Positions 51,589-60,361 of a DNA stretch of 64,000 nucleotides are shown here, piece by piece. The notes beneath the pieces were generated by a model. The model was not told where the DNA came from and made no database searches. It saw nothing but the letters and a program-made list of their open reading frames with translations. Position 1 is the first letter of the stretch; each line of letters begins with the position of its first letter. Origin of the DNA: Caproicibacter sp047833665 (GTDB lineage: Bacteria; Bacillota; Clostridia; Oscillospirales; Acutalibacteraceae); the NCBI GenBank assembly GCA_047833665.1, contig CP181261.1, positions 1,240,001 through 1,304,000 of the forward strand. Direction: 5' to 3'. Position numbers and translations under genes: made by a program.

Positions 51589-52480
51589 ACACTGCGTACT
51601 TTGTCCGCGCCGCTGCGGTGCGCTGCGGCAGTCCACACAAGGGGATGGTTTCTGCCGCATGGGTGCGGATCCGGTGGTGGCACGTGCGGCACTGCATTTT
51701 TGGGAAGAACCGTGTATCAGCGGAACGCGCGGTTCCGGCGCCGTATTTTTCACAGGATGTTCTCTTCAGTGCGTTTTCTGTCAAAATTATGAAATCAGTT
51801 CGGAACGGAAAACCGGTAAGGTGCTAACCCCGAAAGAATTGTCCAATGTGTTTCGCCGGCTGGTTTCCCAGGGCGCGCACAATATTAATCTTGTGTCAGG
51901 CACGCATTTTGTTCCGGCGATAGCAGAGGCGCTGTCATTGTGGAAACCTCCTGTTCCGGTTGTGTATAACTGCGGTGGGTATGAAACAATTGAAACACTG
52001 CGCATGCTCGAAGGGATTGTTGATATCTATCTCCCGGATTTGAAATATGCCGACGATGCGTTAGCATTTCGTCTTTCGGGCGCAAGAAACTATGTCTCTG
52101 TTGCGCACGAAGCTATTTTGGAAATGGTCCGTCAGACCGGCCCTGCTGTTTATGACAAGGATGGTATTATGCAAAAAGGGACTTTGGTGCGTCACCTGAT
52201 ATTGCCCGGCCATACCAATGATTCTATTGCGGTATTGAATTGGGTTGCATCGCAGTTGCCCGGTGTTCCCGTTAGTTTAATGGCCCAATATGTTCCTTGT
52301 GGAAAAGCGGAAAGTATGCCGGACTTAAATCGCAGAATAACAAAAAGAGAATATGAGAAGGTGCAGAACCATCTGTTTTCTTTAAATCTTGATGGCTATG
52401 TACAAGAAAGAAAATCTGCACATAAAGAGTTTATACCTTCATTTCAGTTAGAAGGATTAGATGACATTGACATAGAATAA
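51578..52480 (+). CDS. Radical SAM protein (PflA-like)
   Basis: About 300 aa from ATG 51578. N-terminal cysteine cluster (CVLCPRRCGALR), radical-SAM motif FTGCSLQCVFCQNYEIS, and SAM-binding glycine region NINLVSGTHFVP. Relatives are annotated as pyruvate formate-lyase activase-like; no glycyl-radical enzyme gene is adjacent, so the substrate is unknown. Translationally coupled to pgeF. Confidence 0.85.
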   Translation: MRIEHCVLCPRRCGALRQSTQGDGFCRMGADPVVARAALHFWEEPCISGTRGSGAVFFTGCSLQCVFCQNYEISSERKTGKVLTPKELSNVFRRLVSQGAHNINLVSGTHFVPAIAEALSLWKPPVPVVYNCGGYETIETLRMLEGIVDIYLPDLKYADDALAFRLSGARNYVSVAHEAILEMVRQTGPAVYDKDGIMQKGTLVRHLILPGHTNDSIAVLNWVASQLPGVPVSLMAQYVPCGKAESMPDLNRRITKREYEKVQNHLFSLNLDGYVQERKSAHKEFIPSFQLEGLDDIDIE

Positions 52481-52497
52481 ATATTGATATACACTAT

Positions 52498-52526
52498 TAT
52501 ACATAGTATTGAATACCATGTATAAT
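52498..52526 (+). promoter_or_regulatory. Promoter of trhA covered by a 27-bp palindrome (candidate operator)
   Basis: TATACA (52498-52503) and TATAAT (52521-52526), 17-base spacer, are the promoter boxes. The interval 52498-52524 is an inverted repeat with half-sites TATACATAGTATT and AATACCATGTATA, one central base and a single mismatch. A repressor bound there would cover both boxes. Confidence 0.6.
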
Positions 52527-52541
52527 GGAGAATGATAATAT

Positions 52542-53228
52542 ATGACAAGCAATGTTGAGAAAAGCAGTCTGAAATTAGGCAGGAAAGAATTGGGATTGCC
52601 ACAATACACCACCTTGGAAGAAATTTTCAATGCGGTGACGCACGGCATAGGGGTATTGCTTTCGGTTGTAGGATTGGTTTGGCTGCTGCAAAACGCGCGC
52701 AGGGATGCCCTTACCTTAGTCAGTGTATCGGTTTTCGGAGACAGCCTGATTTTGCTCTATTCGGTTTCCACGCTCTATCATGCCATGGGCGTATGCAGAG
52801 GGAAGTGTGTATTAAGAACGATGGATCATTGTACCATATTCCTTCTGATTGCCGGAACCTACACGCCTATTTCTCTTCTTTGCTTTCAGGGAGCAACCGG
52901 CTGGACGATGTTTGCGATTGTTTGGGGAGTATCCGCAGCAGGAATTGTATTGAATGCAATTAGCGTACAGCGATTCCGCGTGTTTTCCATGATTTGCTAC
53001 ATTGGGCTGGGCTGGTTGATTATCTTTTTCTTTAAGCCTATGATAGCTTGTTTGGATGCTGTTTCCATTCGTTACCTAATATGGGGTGGAATATTTTATA
53101 CAGTTGGAGCTATCCTTTACGGAATTGGGAAAAAGAGGCCGTATATTCATTCTGTCTGGCACCTATTTGTGCTTGCAGGAAGTATATTTCATTATTTAGT
53201 GATATACCGAATTTCGGTGCCGCGGTGA
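52542..53228 (+). CDS. trhA: Hemolysin III-family membrane protein TrhA (YqfA-like)
   Basis: 228 aa. About seven membrane segments. Conserved zinc-site features of the HlyIII/PAQR family are seen: THGIG (residues ~29-33), STLYHAM, MDHCTIFLLIAGTYTP, and late HSVWHLFVLAGSIFHYLVIY. Bacterial members affect membrane homeostasis; actual haemolysis is not implied. No ribosome binding site stronger than GGAG (52527-52530). Confidence 0.9.
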   Translation: MTSNVEKSSLKLGRKELGLPQYTTLEEIFNAVTHGIGVLLSVVGLVWLLQNARRDALTLVSVSVFGDSLILLYSVSTLYHAMGVCRGKCVLRTMDHCTIFLLIAGTYTPISLLCFQGATGWTMFAIVWGVSAAGIVLNAISVQRFRVFSMICYIGLGWLIIFFFKPMIACLDAVSIRYLIWGGIFYTVGAILYGIGKKRPYIHSVWHLFVLAGSIFHYLVIYRISVPR

Positions 53229-53260
53229 GAAATGAGTATAACTAATTTGTGATATTTGTA

Positions 53261-53297
53261 AACCCGTCTCCATATATTAAACGGAGGCGGGTTATTT
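53261..53297 (+). terminator. Hairpin between trhA and the deacetylase gene, overlapping its RBS
   Basis: AACCCGTCTCC (53261-53271) pairs with GGAGGCGGGTT (53283-53293) with one wobble. It can act as the trhA terminator. The right arm contains GGAGG, the likely ribosome binding site for the start at 53298, so folding would hide it. Confidence 0.7.
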
Positions 53298-54161
53298 ATG
53301 TTCTTAACAATTAGAATTCAGCGTTTTGTTTTGTCAGTTATGGCAGCAGTATTGATGCTTATCTGTTTTTGCGGCGGCACTGTGGCTGCAGTGCAAACTT
53401 TGAAAACAAACAGTGGTGTGCCGCTTCCTATCATCATGTACCATAGTATTTTGCGTGAGTCGAACCGAAATGGCAAATATGTGGTATCTCCCAAAACATT
53501 GGAAAGCGACTTTATCTGGCTTCGGGAAAACGGCTATCATCCGGTGGTTGTGGAAGATCTCCTTAACTATGTGTATCATCAGGTTCCCTTGCCGGAAAAA
53601 CCCGTTATGATTACATTTGACGATGGCTTTTACAATAACTATTATTATGCGTATCCGCTTGCAAAACGATATCATATGAAGATAGTGATTTCCCCCGTCG
53701 GTTATTATACTGATTTGTATACGGACGGGGATGCTGATCATCCGAATTATTCCTATCTGACGTGGGGAGAAATTAAGGAAATGATAAATTCCGGAATGGT
53801 AGAAATACAGAACCATTCCTATCATTTGCATGAAACTGGACCGCGCTGCGGGGCACAAAAGATGAAGGGGGAAAGTGTTTCGCACTATCAGGCCCTTCTT
53901 CGCCGAGACCTAGAAATGATGCAAAAGAAAATGAAAGACAATACAGGGTACACGCCCACCGCTTTTGTTTATCCTTTCGGCGCCGTCAGTGAAGAGTCAG
54001 TTCCTGTTCTGCGGGAAATTGGCTTCCGGGCGAGTATGAATTGTATGATGAAAATGAACTATATCACACAAGACCCGGAGTGCCTGTTTGGGCTTGGCCG
54101 GTATATCAGACCGGCCGGTATTACCAGCGATTCTTATTTTCATAAAATCGGATTAACATAA
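53298..54161 (+). CDS. Polysaccharide deacetylase (NodB domain), secreted
   Basis: 287 aa. N-terminal signal/anchor (VLSVMAAVLMLICFCGGTVAAV, residues ~11-32). NodB catalytic features: MYHSIL, ITFDDGFYNNYYYAYPLA (the TFDDG motif), EIQNHSYHLH (His ligands) and YPFG. It would remove acetyl groups from a surface polysaccharide or peptidoglycan outside the membrane. The only start with a ribosome binding site, GGAGG, is inside the hairpin stem described at 53261-53297. Confidence 0.88.
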   Translation: MFLTIRIQRFVLSVMAAVLMLICFCGGTVAAVQTLKTNSGVPLPIIMYHSILRESNRNGKYVVSPKTLESDFIWLRENGYHPVVVEDLLNYVYHQVPLPEKPVMITFDDGFYNNYYYAYPLAKRYHMKIVISPVGYYTDLYTDGDADHPNYSYLTWGEIKEMINSGMVEIQNHSYHLHETGPRCGAQKMKGESVSHYQALLRRDLEMMQKKMKDNTGYTPTAFVYPFGAVSEESVPVLREIGFRASMNCMMKMNYITQDPECLFGLGRYIRPAGITSDSYFHKIGLT

Positions 54162-54162
54162 A

Positions 54163-56547
54163 TTATCTGCGAAGGATAATGCGTTCAATAAAATGATATA
54201 TAGCTGCCATGAGACTTGCGGCAAATAAAAGCATTGGAATCAGTACCAGCAGCATGGGAAGGGTAAGAGCGGTTACCTCAAACAGGGAGGGAAAGAAGAC
54301 CAGAGCAAACACAAAAGACACAACCATGGTGAGAAACAGGATGACCCTTGCCGTGTTAAATGGAAAACAGACCTTAAACAGGATGAACAGCCCCGTAAAT
54401 CCGGTAATCAGCACGGCAATGGTGGACTGTTCCGCTTGTGAAAATCCGAGAAAAGAGGAAATGGCGACAAGTAAAACAATGTTCAGCGTCATGGTCAGTG
54501 CGCCGGGAATTGATTTCTGCAGTACATTGCCGATGAAACTTCCGTGAAGCCGCTCTTGATTCGGTTCTAACGCAAGGATAAATGAAGGAATTCCAATGGA
54601 AACCGCATTGATGAGGGTAAATTGAATCGGCTGAAACGGATATGCACATGTTAAAAACAGGAAAAACACCGCAATGACAGCAGAAAACATTGCTTTGACA
54701 AGGAACAGCGATGCCGAGCGCTGTAGGTTGTTGATACAGCGGCGTCCTTCCGCAACAATCCGCGGCATAGTTGAAAAATTAGAATCCATCAGAATCATTT
54801 GAGAAACTGTTCGCGCGGCATCACTGCCGGATGCCATCGCAATACTGCAGTCGCTTTCTTTTAAAGCCGGAACGTCGTTTACACCGTCTCCGGTCATGGC
54901 AACGGTGTGATGGTTTGCTTTCAGAGCGCGTATTAATCCGAGTTTTTGCTCTGGAGTAACTCGTCCGAAAACAGTGTACGACTCCGCAGCTTTTTTTATT
55001 GCTTCTTCAGTTTTTAATTTGGTTGCATCCACATATCGGTCGGCATTTTTTATTCCTGCCTTCGCCGCAATACTTGCGACGGTTTTGACATCATCGCCGG
55101 ATATGACTTTCAGTTCGACTCCCTGATTTTCAAAATAGGACAGAGTTTCCCGTACTCTGGGGCGTAATTTATCACTGAGCAGGACCAACAGCAGCGGAGT
55201 TAGTTCATTCGGCAGCTGCCGGTCGCCAAGCGGTTGTTCCGAATGTGCAAAAAGAAGCACGCGTTTTCCTTGTTTTGCGTATTGTTCTACCTGAGGCTGA
55301 ATCATATTAAATCGGTCTTTTAAAACAAATTCTCCTGCTCCGAGAACAAAACTTCCTTTTTCTTGAAAATAGGCGCCGCTCCATTTGCGTGCCGAAGAAA
55401 AGGGAATGCATTTTACGCAGTTCCAACTCGGTGGCTGCGGCATAATTTCTCGAATGGCATTCATAGTGGGGGAGCGGTCCTCAGTTGCGGCTGCGAGCGC
55501 CGATAGAGCCTCTTCTGCTTCTTTTCGTGAAATATCACACAACGGCACAATTGCTTCTGCCTGAAGAATCCCCTGTGTCAATGTTCCGGTTTTATCTAAG
55601 CAAAGTGTATCCACATGTGCCAATGTTTCTAAAGAATAAAGATCTTGCACCAGTGCTTTGTGGCGGGAAAGGCGCAATACTCCAACTGCCAGAACAACGC
55701 TTGTCAGCAGAACAAGTCCTTCGGGAATCATGCCGATTAAAGCAGCAACTGTTCCAACAACAGTGGGGCGGAGTGCTTGTTTTAAAATGACCAGTTGTTT
55801 ATAAAACATCATGATTCCGATTGGTAGAATGGCAAATCCTGTTATTTTTATGATGCGGTTAACCCACGTTAGGATTTCTGAATTTGGCATTTTCAGATAA
55901 CGGGCACTGCCGGCGATTCGGGAAGCGTAGTTTTCCATTCCGATGTGTTCCACCTGAGCCCTGCAGTTGCCGCCCACAAGGAAACTGCCGCTGAGCAGGC
56001 TGTCGCCTTTCTGTTTTGGAATTGGGTCTGATTCTCCGGTAAGAAGGGATTCGTTCACTTCACATTCCCCGTTTAAAATGATGCAGTCTGCGCATACTTG
56101 ATTTCCGGTTTCTAGTACCATGACGTCATCCAAAACGAGCTCGGAGACGGGAATTTCCTCTTTTTTTCCGTCGCGCACCACATGTGCTTTCGGTGCGGTA
56201 ATCAGTGAAAGGCGGTCAATTGTTTTTTTGGCCCGAATTTCTTGGATGGTACCAATTAAAGTGTTGCAGACAATTACACCCAGAAACAGCAGGTTTTTGT
56301 ATGAGCCAACCATTACAATCATTGCAGCAAGAATGAGATTTAATATATTGAAGGGTGTAATCAGATTACTTCGCACAATTTGACCAATGGTACGAGTGCC
56401 GGATTCCTCCACGCCGTTGGCAAGCCCCTGATTCCGCCGAGAGGCGACCTGTTCATGGCTCAACCCGAATGAATAGTCTGGATGAAACCGCTCAGAATAA
56501 AGGTTGATATTTTCCATAGTTTGGCTTTCACCGCTTTGTTTTACCAT
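54163..56547 (-). CDS. P-type cation ATPase, CtpE-like
   Basis: 794 aa. Phosphorylation motif DKTGTLTQG, A-domain TGES, hinge MTGDGVNDVPALKES, and the membrane motif MIPEGLVLLTSVVLAVGVLRL with conserved PEG(L). This TM4 motif and the C-terminal half (ALEPNQERLHGSF) resemble actinobacterial CtpE, a proposed calcium importer; ion specificity here is inference. About ten membrane segments. ATG 56547 and 56517 are both possible; neither has a strong ribosome binding site. Convergent with the deacetylase gene (one base apart). Confidence 0.85.
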   Translation of the reverse strand: MVKQSGESQTMENINLYSERFHPDYSFGLSHEQVASRRNQGLANGVEESGTRTIGQIVRSNLITPFNILNLILAAMIVMVGSYKNLLFLGVIVCNTLIGTIQEIRAKKTIDRLSLITAPKAHVVRDGKKEEIPVSELVLDDVMVLETGNQVCADCIILNGECEVNESLLTGESDPIPKQKGDSLLSGSFLVGGNCRAQVEHIGMENYASRIAGSARYLKMPNSEILTWVNRIIKITGFAILPIGIMMFYKQLVILKQALRPTVVGTVAALIGMIPEGLVLLTSVVLAVGVLRLSRHKALVQDLYSLETLAHVDTLCLDKTGTLTQGILQAEAIVPLCDISRKEAEEALSALAAATEDRSPTMNAIREIMPQPPSWNCVKCIPFSSARKWSGAYFQEKGSFVLGAGEFVLKDRFNMIQPQVEQYAKQGKRVLLFAHSEQPLGDRQLPNELTPLLLVLLSDKLRPRVRETLSYFENQGVELKVISGDDVKTVASIAAKAGIKNADRYVDATKLKTEEAIKKAAESYTVFGRVTPEQKLGLIRALKANHHTVAMTGDGVNDVPALKESDCSIAMASGSDAARTVSQMILMDSNFSTMPRIVAEGRRCINNLQRSASLFLVKAMFSAVIAVFFLFLTCAYPFQPIQFTLINAVSIGIPSFILALEPNQERLHGSFIGNVLQKSIPGALTMTLNIVLLVAISSFLGFSQAEQSTIAVLITGFTGLFILFKVCFPFNTARVILFLTMVVSFVFALVFFPSLFEVTALTLPMLLVLIPMLLFAASLMAAIYHFIERIILRR

Positions 56548-56696
56548 TCTTTTATACGTCTATGGTATCACAAAAAAAGATATAGCTATAGAATGTTTTC
56601 AGTTAATTGTGAAAAATTTTAAAAAAAATTCATAATTTTCGTTATAATTAACAAACAATGTTGATTATTTGCTTGTGATTCGTTTCATAATTTATC

Positions 56697-56724
56697 TTGT
56701 TTCATATTTGTGATGTGATATAAT
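56697..56724 (+). promoter_or_regulatory. Candidate promoter of the O-antigen ligase-like gene
   Basis: TTGTTT (56697-56702) and TATAAT (56719-56724) with 16-base spacer in a very A/T-rich divergent intergenic region (56548-56759). Confidence 0.45.
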
Positions 56725-56759
56725 TGTCAATTGTGATTTAAAAAATAAACAGAAAGGGG

Positions 56760-58007
56760 TTGACTGTTATTATTCAAGCAGTAAAAGAGAGTTTTAAACT
56801 TGATTTTTTAAAGAACCTCCAACTGGTCTATGAGGACTTCGACCGGTTTTTGGTATTGCTGCTGGCTGCTTCAATATTTGCCCCGTTTTATATCAGTGTG
56901 ATAATTGTCAGCGGTATTGCGCTGATGACTATTGTCAACTGCAAAAAGAGAGTACGTGCATTTGAGGCACCTTATACAAAGTTTCTGTTTGGTTTTTTGA
57001 TTGCTACTTTTTTTATCGCCGCAATCTATGATAATTATATTGGCATGGTATATTCCATATTAATTTATGTGGTTGTCACTTGTGCATTGTATATCCGCAG
57101 TGTTATGACCCGTTCCATGTTCAACCAAGCCATGGATTTAATTTGTATCGGCAGTATTTTTAGTTTGTTTGTTGCCCTGTATCAAAAGGCTTCTACATTT
57201 GCATCCATGCCGGGTTACCGTCCGGTTTCTGTGTTTGCCAATGCAAATTATTATGGAATGGTAATTGAATTTGTCGTGCTTATCGCACTTTATCGAATTT
57301 TTACCAATCCGGAATTAAGTGCTTTTTATTTTGCAGTCATTGGACTTAATTTTATTGGCTTGTATCTTACCGCAAGTTTTTCTTCATTTATGGCTTTATT
57401 TGTTGCTGTGACTCTTATGTTATTTCTGAAGCGGCAAAAGAAAATTGCGCTGATTGTGATGGTTTCAGTTGCTTTGCTGGTTATTCTGTTATCTGTTTTT
57501 CCACAGCTTTTGCCAAGGGGATCACAGGCGATTGACCATACAATTGCCCAGCGGTTTTCCATTTGGACTGCTTCTGTCAAAGGAATAGAACATCATTTGT
57601 TTTTTGGCCGTGGAGCCATGGCTTATCAGATGATATATGAACAGTTTTCTGGTTACAAAACATATCATTGCCATAATTTAATTCTAGATATTTTACTTAA
57701 TTTTGGAATTGTCGGATTTATTGCGATTGGAATATACGTTGGCGTGCAGGCAAGGATTGTGCAGTTGCGGATTCGTAATAACATCTGCATGAATATGAAC
57801 TATTTGCTTATTGCGGCTTCCACTGCAGTTTTTGTTCATGGTTTGACCGATGTTACAATTCTTTGGATTCAAACAGGAATGCTATTTGCGCTGATCTATG
57901 CTTCTACGGGAATTGGATCGAGCTATATTGAAAAAAGTATTCGGCTTCCAAGTTTGTTTTCCGAATATGCTGCAGATTCTGCCGCGGTTTTATCGTTGGA
58001 AAATTAG
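56760..58007 (+). CDS. O-antigen ligase/polymerase-like membrane protein
   Basis: 415 aa, about ten membrane segments. Wzy_C-type region: a periplasmic/extracellular loop followed by YHCHNLILDILLNFGIVGFIAIGI, the conserved HN..L...G..G pattern. Such proteins join or polymerise surface glycans. Start is uncertain: TTG 56760 abuts the AAAGGGG ribosome binding site, so a slightly later start (ATT codons near 56769) is possible. A terminator follows directly. Confidence 0.8.
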   Translation: MTVIIQAVKESFKLDFLKNLQLVYEDFDRFLVLLLAASIFAPFYISVIIVSGIALMTIVNCKKRVRAFEAPYTKFLFGFLIATFFIAAIYDNYIGMVYSILIYVVVTCALYIRSVMTRSMFNQAMDLICIGSIFSLFVALYQKASTFASMPGYRPVSVFANANYYGMVIEFVVLIALYRIFTNPELSAFYFAVIGLNFIGLYLTASFSSFMALFVAVTLMLFLKRQKKIALIVMVSVALLVILLSVFPQLLPRGSQAIDHTIAQRFSIWTASVKGIEHHLFFGRGAMAYQMIYEQFSGYKTYHCHNLILDILLNFGIVGFIAIGIYVGVQARIVQLRIRNNICMNMNYLLIAASTAVFVHGLTDVTILWIQTGMLFALIYASTGIGSSYIEKSIRLPSLFSEYAADSAAVLSLEN

Positions 58008-58010
58008 TGA

Positions 58011-58040
58011 TGCGCCCCTGTCGGCGGGGCGCACTTTTTT
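58011..58040 (+). terminator. Intrinsic terminator of the O-antigen ligase-like gene
   Basis: Stem TGCGCCCC (58011-58018) with GGGGCGCA (58026-58033), then C and six T. Confidence 0.92.
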
Positions 58041-58097
58041 CATTATATTGGCACAGTTATGCCAGCGGAACCAAGAATTCTTTACCCAGAAAATACG

Positions 58098-58123
58098 TCG
58101 GAAAATTTGGAATTTATGGTTGC
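58098..58123 (+). repeat. Repeat T1, left of IS481 copy 2
   Basis: 26 bases whose exact complement is at 60336-60361, left of copy 3. It is the surviving outer half of a target duplication whose partner was moved by inversion. Begins TCGGAAAATTTGGAATTT. Confidence 0.9.
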
Positions 58124-59186
58124 TGTAGGTTTGTCAAACATATTGGACAGTATGGGAATGTAAAAATTCAGAAGGAGACAACCAATGAAGAGGACGCATC
58201 GGCATATTATTAGAGCGTCTTAAGTAGATGGAAAGTTGGTTTTCAAAGTCCGCTAAAGAGTAAAAATGGTGTTTGTCATAAAAGCGTTTTTGGTCTTCGC
58301 GATGACTGCGTTCCACTTTCCCGTTGTGCCTAGGGGTATAAGGACGAATTAACTTGTGCCGGATATGAAGTTTAGCGGCAGTGGCTTCGAACAACGTCAG
58401 CAGATGTTTCTTGGAAGGTGAGAAACGGTTGGTGAATTCAAAACCGTTGTCAGTTTGAACGCATTCTACACGAACGCCGCGCCGGGCAAACCATTCGACA
58501 GCTCGTTTTAGAAAGTCAGCAGAAGAGTAAGTACTCTGTTCAGGGTACGCTGCCAGAAAACGCAGCCTAGAAAATTCATCAATAGCTGTGTACTGGAAAA
58601 GCCGAAGCTCAGGGTTGGCAATACAGCGCTTTGGAACTACTTTTACATCGATCTGAATGCGCTCTCCGGGATGCGTCATTTGCTCGTATGGCTTTGGCTG
58701 ATATTTCTTCTTTGGTTTTGATTCTGGGAACATTCCCATTCGGCGCATTACACGGAACAGACTTTCCGGACATCGTGTGTATCCCCGCTTTTTCAACCGA
58801 GACCATAGTTCAATCATACCGAGGTCGGGATTTCTGCGCCGCATGTCGCGAATCAGCTTTAACTCGGCAGGTGTATGCTGGTTTGGATGACTGTGAGGCC
58901 TCCTAGACCGGCAAGCCAACGATTCTAATGTACCGTCATACCGGGCCATCCAAAAATAGATAAAGGAACGGCTTTTGTTGTATTTTCGGCTTGCACGGCT
59001 AACACCGTACTTTTGAGCATAGATCATTAGGGATTGCCTAAACTTCATGTCTTGTGTTACACTATTCATGCAGAAATGGGCACTTCCTTTCGGTATGATT
59101 TGGTTTGTGTAGCTTTATTTTAACCGATGTGTCCATTTCTGTATTTTATTTTTTCTCAACTGTCCAATATGTATTGTAGTCCTACA
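58124..59186 (-). mobile_element. IS481-family element, copy 2
   Basis: 1063 bp, ends TGTAGG..CCTACA as in copy 1. Same predicted transposase as copy 3, on the opposite strand to it. Flanked by non-matching sequences, each of which matches (in inverted form) a flank of copy 3. Confidence 0.93.
58134..59069 (-). CDS. IS481-family transposase (copy 2)
   Basis: 311 aa, product identical to copy 3, with HTH and DDE motifs as in copy 1 (QIDVKVVPKR, VQTDNGFEF, RHNGKVERSHRED). Intact. Stop is 10 bases from the left end of the element. Confidence 0.94.
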   Translation of the reverse strand: MNSVTQDMKFRQSLMIYAQKYGVSRASRKYNKSRSFIYFWMARYDGTLESLACRSRRPHSHPNQHTPAELKLIRDMRRRNPDLGMIELWSRLKKRGYTRCPESLFRVMRRMGMFPESKPKKKYQPKPYEQMTHPGERIQIDVKVVPKRCIANPELRLFQYTAIDEFSRLRFLAAYPEQSTYSSADFLKRAVEWFARRGVRVECVQTDNGFEFTNRFSPSKKHLLTLFEATAAKLHIRHKLIRPYTPRHNGKVERSHREDQKRFYDKHHFYSLADFENQLSIYLRRSNNMPMRPLHWLSPSEFLHSHTVQYV

Positions 59187-59213
59187 GATTTTATTTAATT
59201 TCTTTGGAGTTTT
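59187..59213 (+). repeat. Repeat T2, right of IS481 copy 2
   Basis: 27 bases, exact complement at 61425-61451 right of copy 3. Contains TTTGGAGTTTT at its end and lies four bases upstream of the tRNA-Trp -35 box. Confidence 0.9.
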
Positions 59214-59217
59214 AGTC

Positions 59218-59246
59218 TTGACACTCCCATTGAAAGATGATAAAAT
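59218..59246 (+). promoter_or_regulatory. Promoter of tRNA-Trp
   Basis: TTGACA (59218-59223) and TAAAAT (59241-59246) with 17-base spacer, 30 bases before the tRNA. Confidence 0.8.
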
Positions 59247-59276
59247 AACTCTTGCGTCACAAGAAAATCAATAGAT

Positions 59277-59352
59277 AGGGGTATAGCTCAGTTGGTAGAG
59301 CAGTGGTCTCCAAAACCACGTGCCGAGGGTTCGAATCCTTCTGCCCCTGCCA
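59277..59352 (+). tRNA. tRNA-Trp (anticodon CCA)
   Basis: 76 nt with encoded CCA. Acceptor AGGGGTA/TGCCCCT (one wobble), anticodon loop CTCCAAA, T arm GGTTCGAATCC. Solitary gene with its own promoter and terminator. Confidence 0.96.
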
Positions 59353-59367
59353 AACAATTATGAAGAA

Positions 59368-59414
59368 TGGAACAGCTATCCGGCGATAGGTCGAACGGCT
59401 GTTCCATTTTATTT
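59368..59414 (+). terminator. Intrinsic terminator of tRNA-Trp
   Basis: TGGAACAGC (59368-59376) with GCTGTTCCA (59398-59406), followed by TTTTATTTTATC. Confidence 0.85.
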
Positions 59415-59457
59415 TATCATACTAAGAACTTCCGACGCAGCAGGAAGTTTTGATATG

Positions 59458-60160
59458 ATAATAGTAACCCCCCGGCTAAGCCGGGGGTTCTTCATATGCG
59501 GGCAAAGCCCTGTTTTACTGGCCGCGCCTCAAGGCGCTGATACGATCTGCCACTTGCGAAAAGTTTGTTACTTGCTACCCGTAAACGGGTCTATATACTC
59601 CTTAAGTGTCATTTGATCCTCAATTTGATCTTCCTCTAACTGATTTTTAATGTACTTGGCTATTGCTTTATCATTTTTCCCTGCTGTATCTACAAAATAG
59701 CCCCTGCACCAAAATGTTCGATTTCCATACTTGTACTTTAGATTTGCATGTCGCTCAAAAATCAGTAGTGTGCTTTTTCCTTTAAGAAATCCCACAAACC
59801 CCGAGACACTCATTTTCGGTGGTATCTTAACCAACATATGAATATGGTCGGGGCATACCTCTCCTTCTATTATTTCTACTTGCTTCCAATTGCATAGTTC
59901 TCTCAATATTTTTCCTATTTCTATTCGTAGTTTTCCATATGCTACTTTCCTACGATACTTAGGTGCAAAAACTATATGATATTTGCAATTCCAACTCGTA
60001 TGATTTAAACTATTTATATCATTCGTTTTCATTTCGAATGTCTCCTTTTGATATATTCTGTTGCAGTTGGCAGACCGCAACTTCATTATATCAAAAGGAT
60101 CTTTTATTTTTCTCATCGCTTAAGCTTTTCTGAACATCCCGGCATAGCCGGGAGTTTTCA
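59458..60160 (-). mobile_element. IS200/IS605-type element (TnpA only)
   Basis: A single-strand transposon: TnpA gene on the minus strand and a hairpin at each end in the same orientation (CCCCCGGC-TAA-GCCGGGGG at 59469-59487, then TTCTTCATATG; TCCCGGC-ATA-GCCGGGA at 60137-60153, then GTTTTCATATG). No TnpB gene. Exact ends are not determined; the limits given are approximate. It sits between the terminators of tRNA-Trp and tRNA-Ala. Confidence 0.8.
59568..60032 (-). CDS. tnpA: IS200-family transposase TnpA (HUH/Y1)
   Basis: 154 aa from ATG 60032 (AAAAGGAG upstream), the normal size for this family. It starts with a polar lead, then HTSWNCKYHIVFAPKYRRKV. HUH metal motif in CPDHIHMLVKIPP and the catalytic Tyr in AIAKYIKNQ; FVGFLKGKSTLLIF is also typical. 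It makes single-strand transposition possible. The longer in-frame extension upstream (to 60116) lacks a ribosome binding site. Confidence 0.93.
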   Translation of the reverse strand: MKTNDINSLNHTSWNCKYHIVFAPKYRRKVAYGKLRIEIGKILRELCNWKQVEIIEGEVCPDHIHMLVKIPPKMSVSGFVGFLKGKSTLLIFERHANLKYKYGNRTFWCRGYFVDTAGKNDKAIAKYIKNQLEEDQIEDQMTLKEYIDPFTGSK

Positions 60161-60163
60161 TAT

Positions 60164-60200
60164 GATAATAAAAAGTCAGAAATCCATATGATTTCTGACT
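60164..60200 (-). terminator. Intrinsic terminator of tRNA-Ala (minus strand)
   Basis: AGTCAGAAATC (60174-60184) pairs perfectly with GATTTCTGACT (60190-60200). Read leftwards it ends in TTTTTATTATC. It lies five bases downstream of the tRNA-Ala 3' end and abuts the IS200-like element. Confidence 0.85.
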
Positions 60201-60205
60201 TTTCT

Positions 60206-60281
60206 TGGTGGACCTGAAGAGATTCGAACTCTCGACCTCTCGGATGCGAACCGAACGCTCTCCCAGCTGAGCTACAGGCCC
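60206..60281 (-). tRNA. tRNA-Ala (anticodon CGC)
   Basis: 76 nt with encoded CCA on the minus strand. Acceptor GGGCCTG/CAGGTCC (one wobble), anticodon loop TTCGCAT, T arm AGTTCGAATCT. Confidence 0.94.
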
Positions 60282-60310
60282 ATGCATAATTCAATTTTGC
60301 GACGGTTGAT

Positions 60311-60339
60311 ATTATATCACGTTATTATAAAGATTGCAA
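60311..60339 (-). promoter_or_regulatory. Promoter of tRNA-Ala (minus strand)
   Basis: TTGCAA (60339-60334, reading leftwards) and TATAAT (60316-60311), 17-base spacer, about 30 bases before the tRNA. The -35 box overlaps the T1 repeat by four bases. Confidence 0.75.
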
Positions 60340-60361
60340 CCATAAATTCCAAATTTTCCGA
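60336..60361 (-). repeat. Repeat T1 complement, left of IS481 copy 3
   Basis: Exact complement of 58098-58123. Adjoins copy 3. Confidence 0.9.

Noticed and set aside
60091..60294. 67-codon minus-strand frame through tRNA-Ala (SSAGRAFGSHPRGREFESLQ)
   Set aside because: A frame through a tRNA gene and its terminator, a common false gene call.
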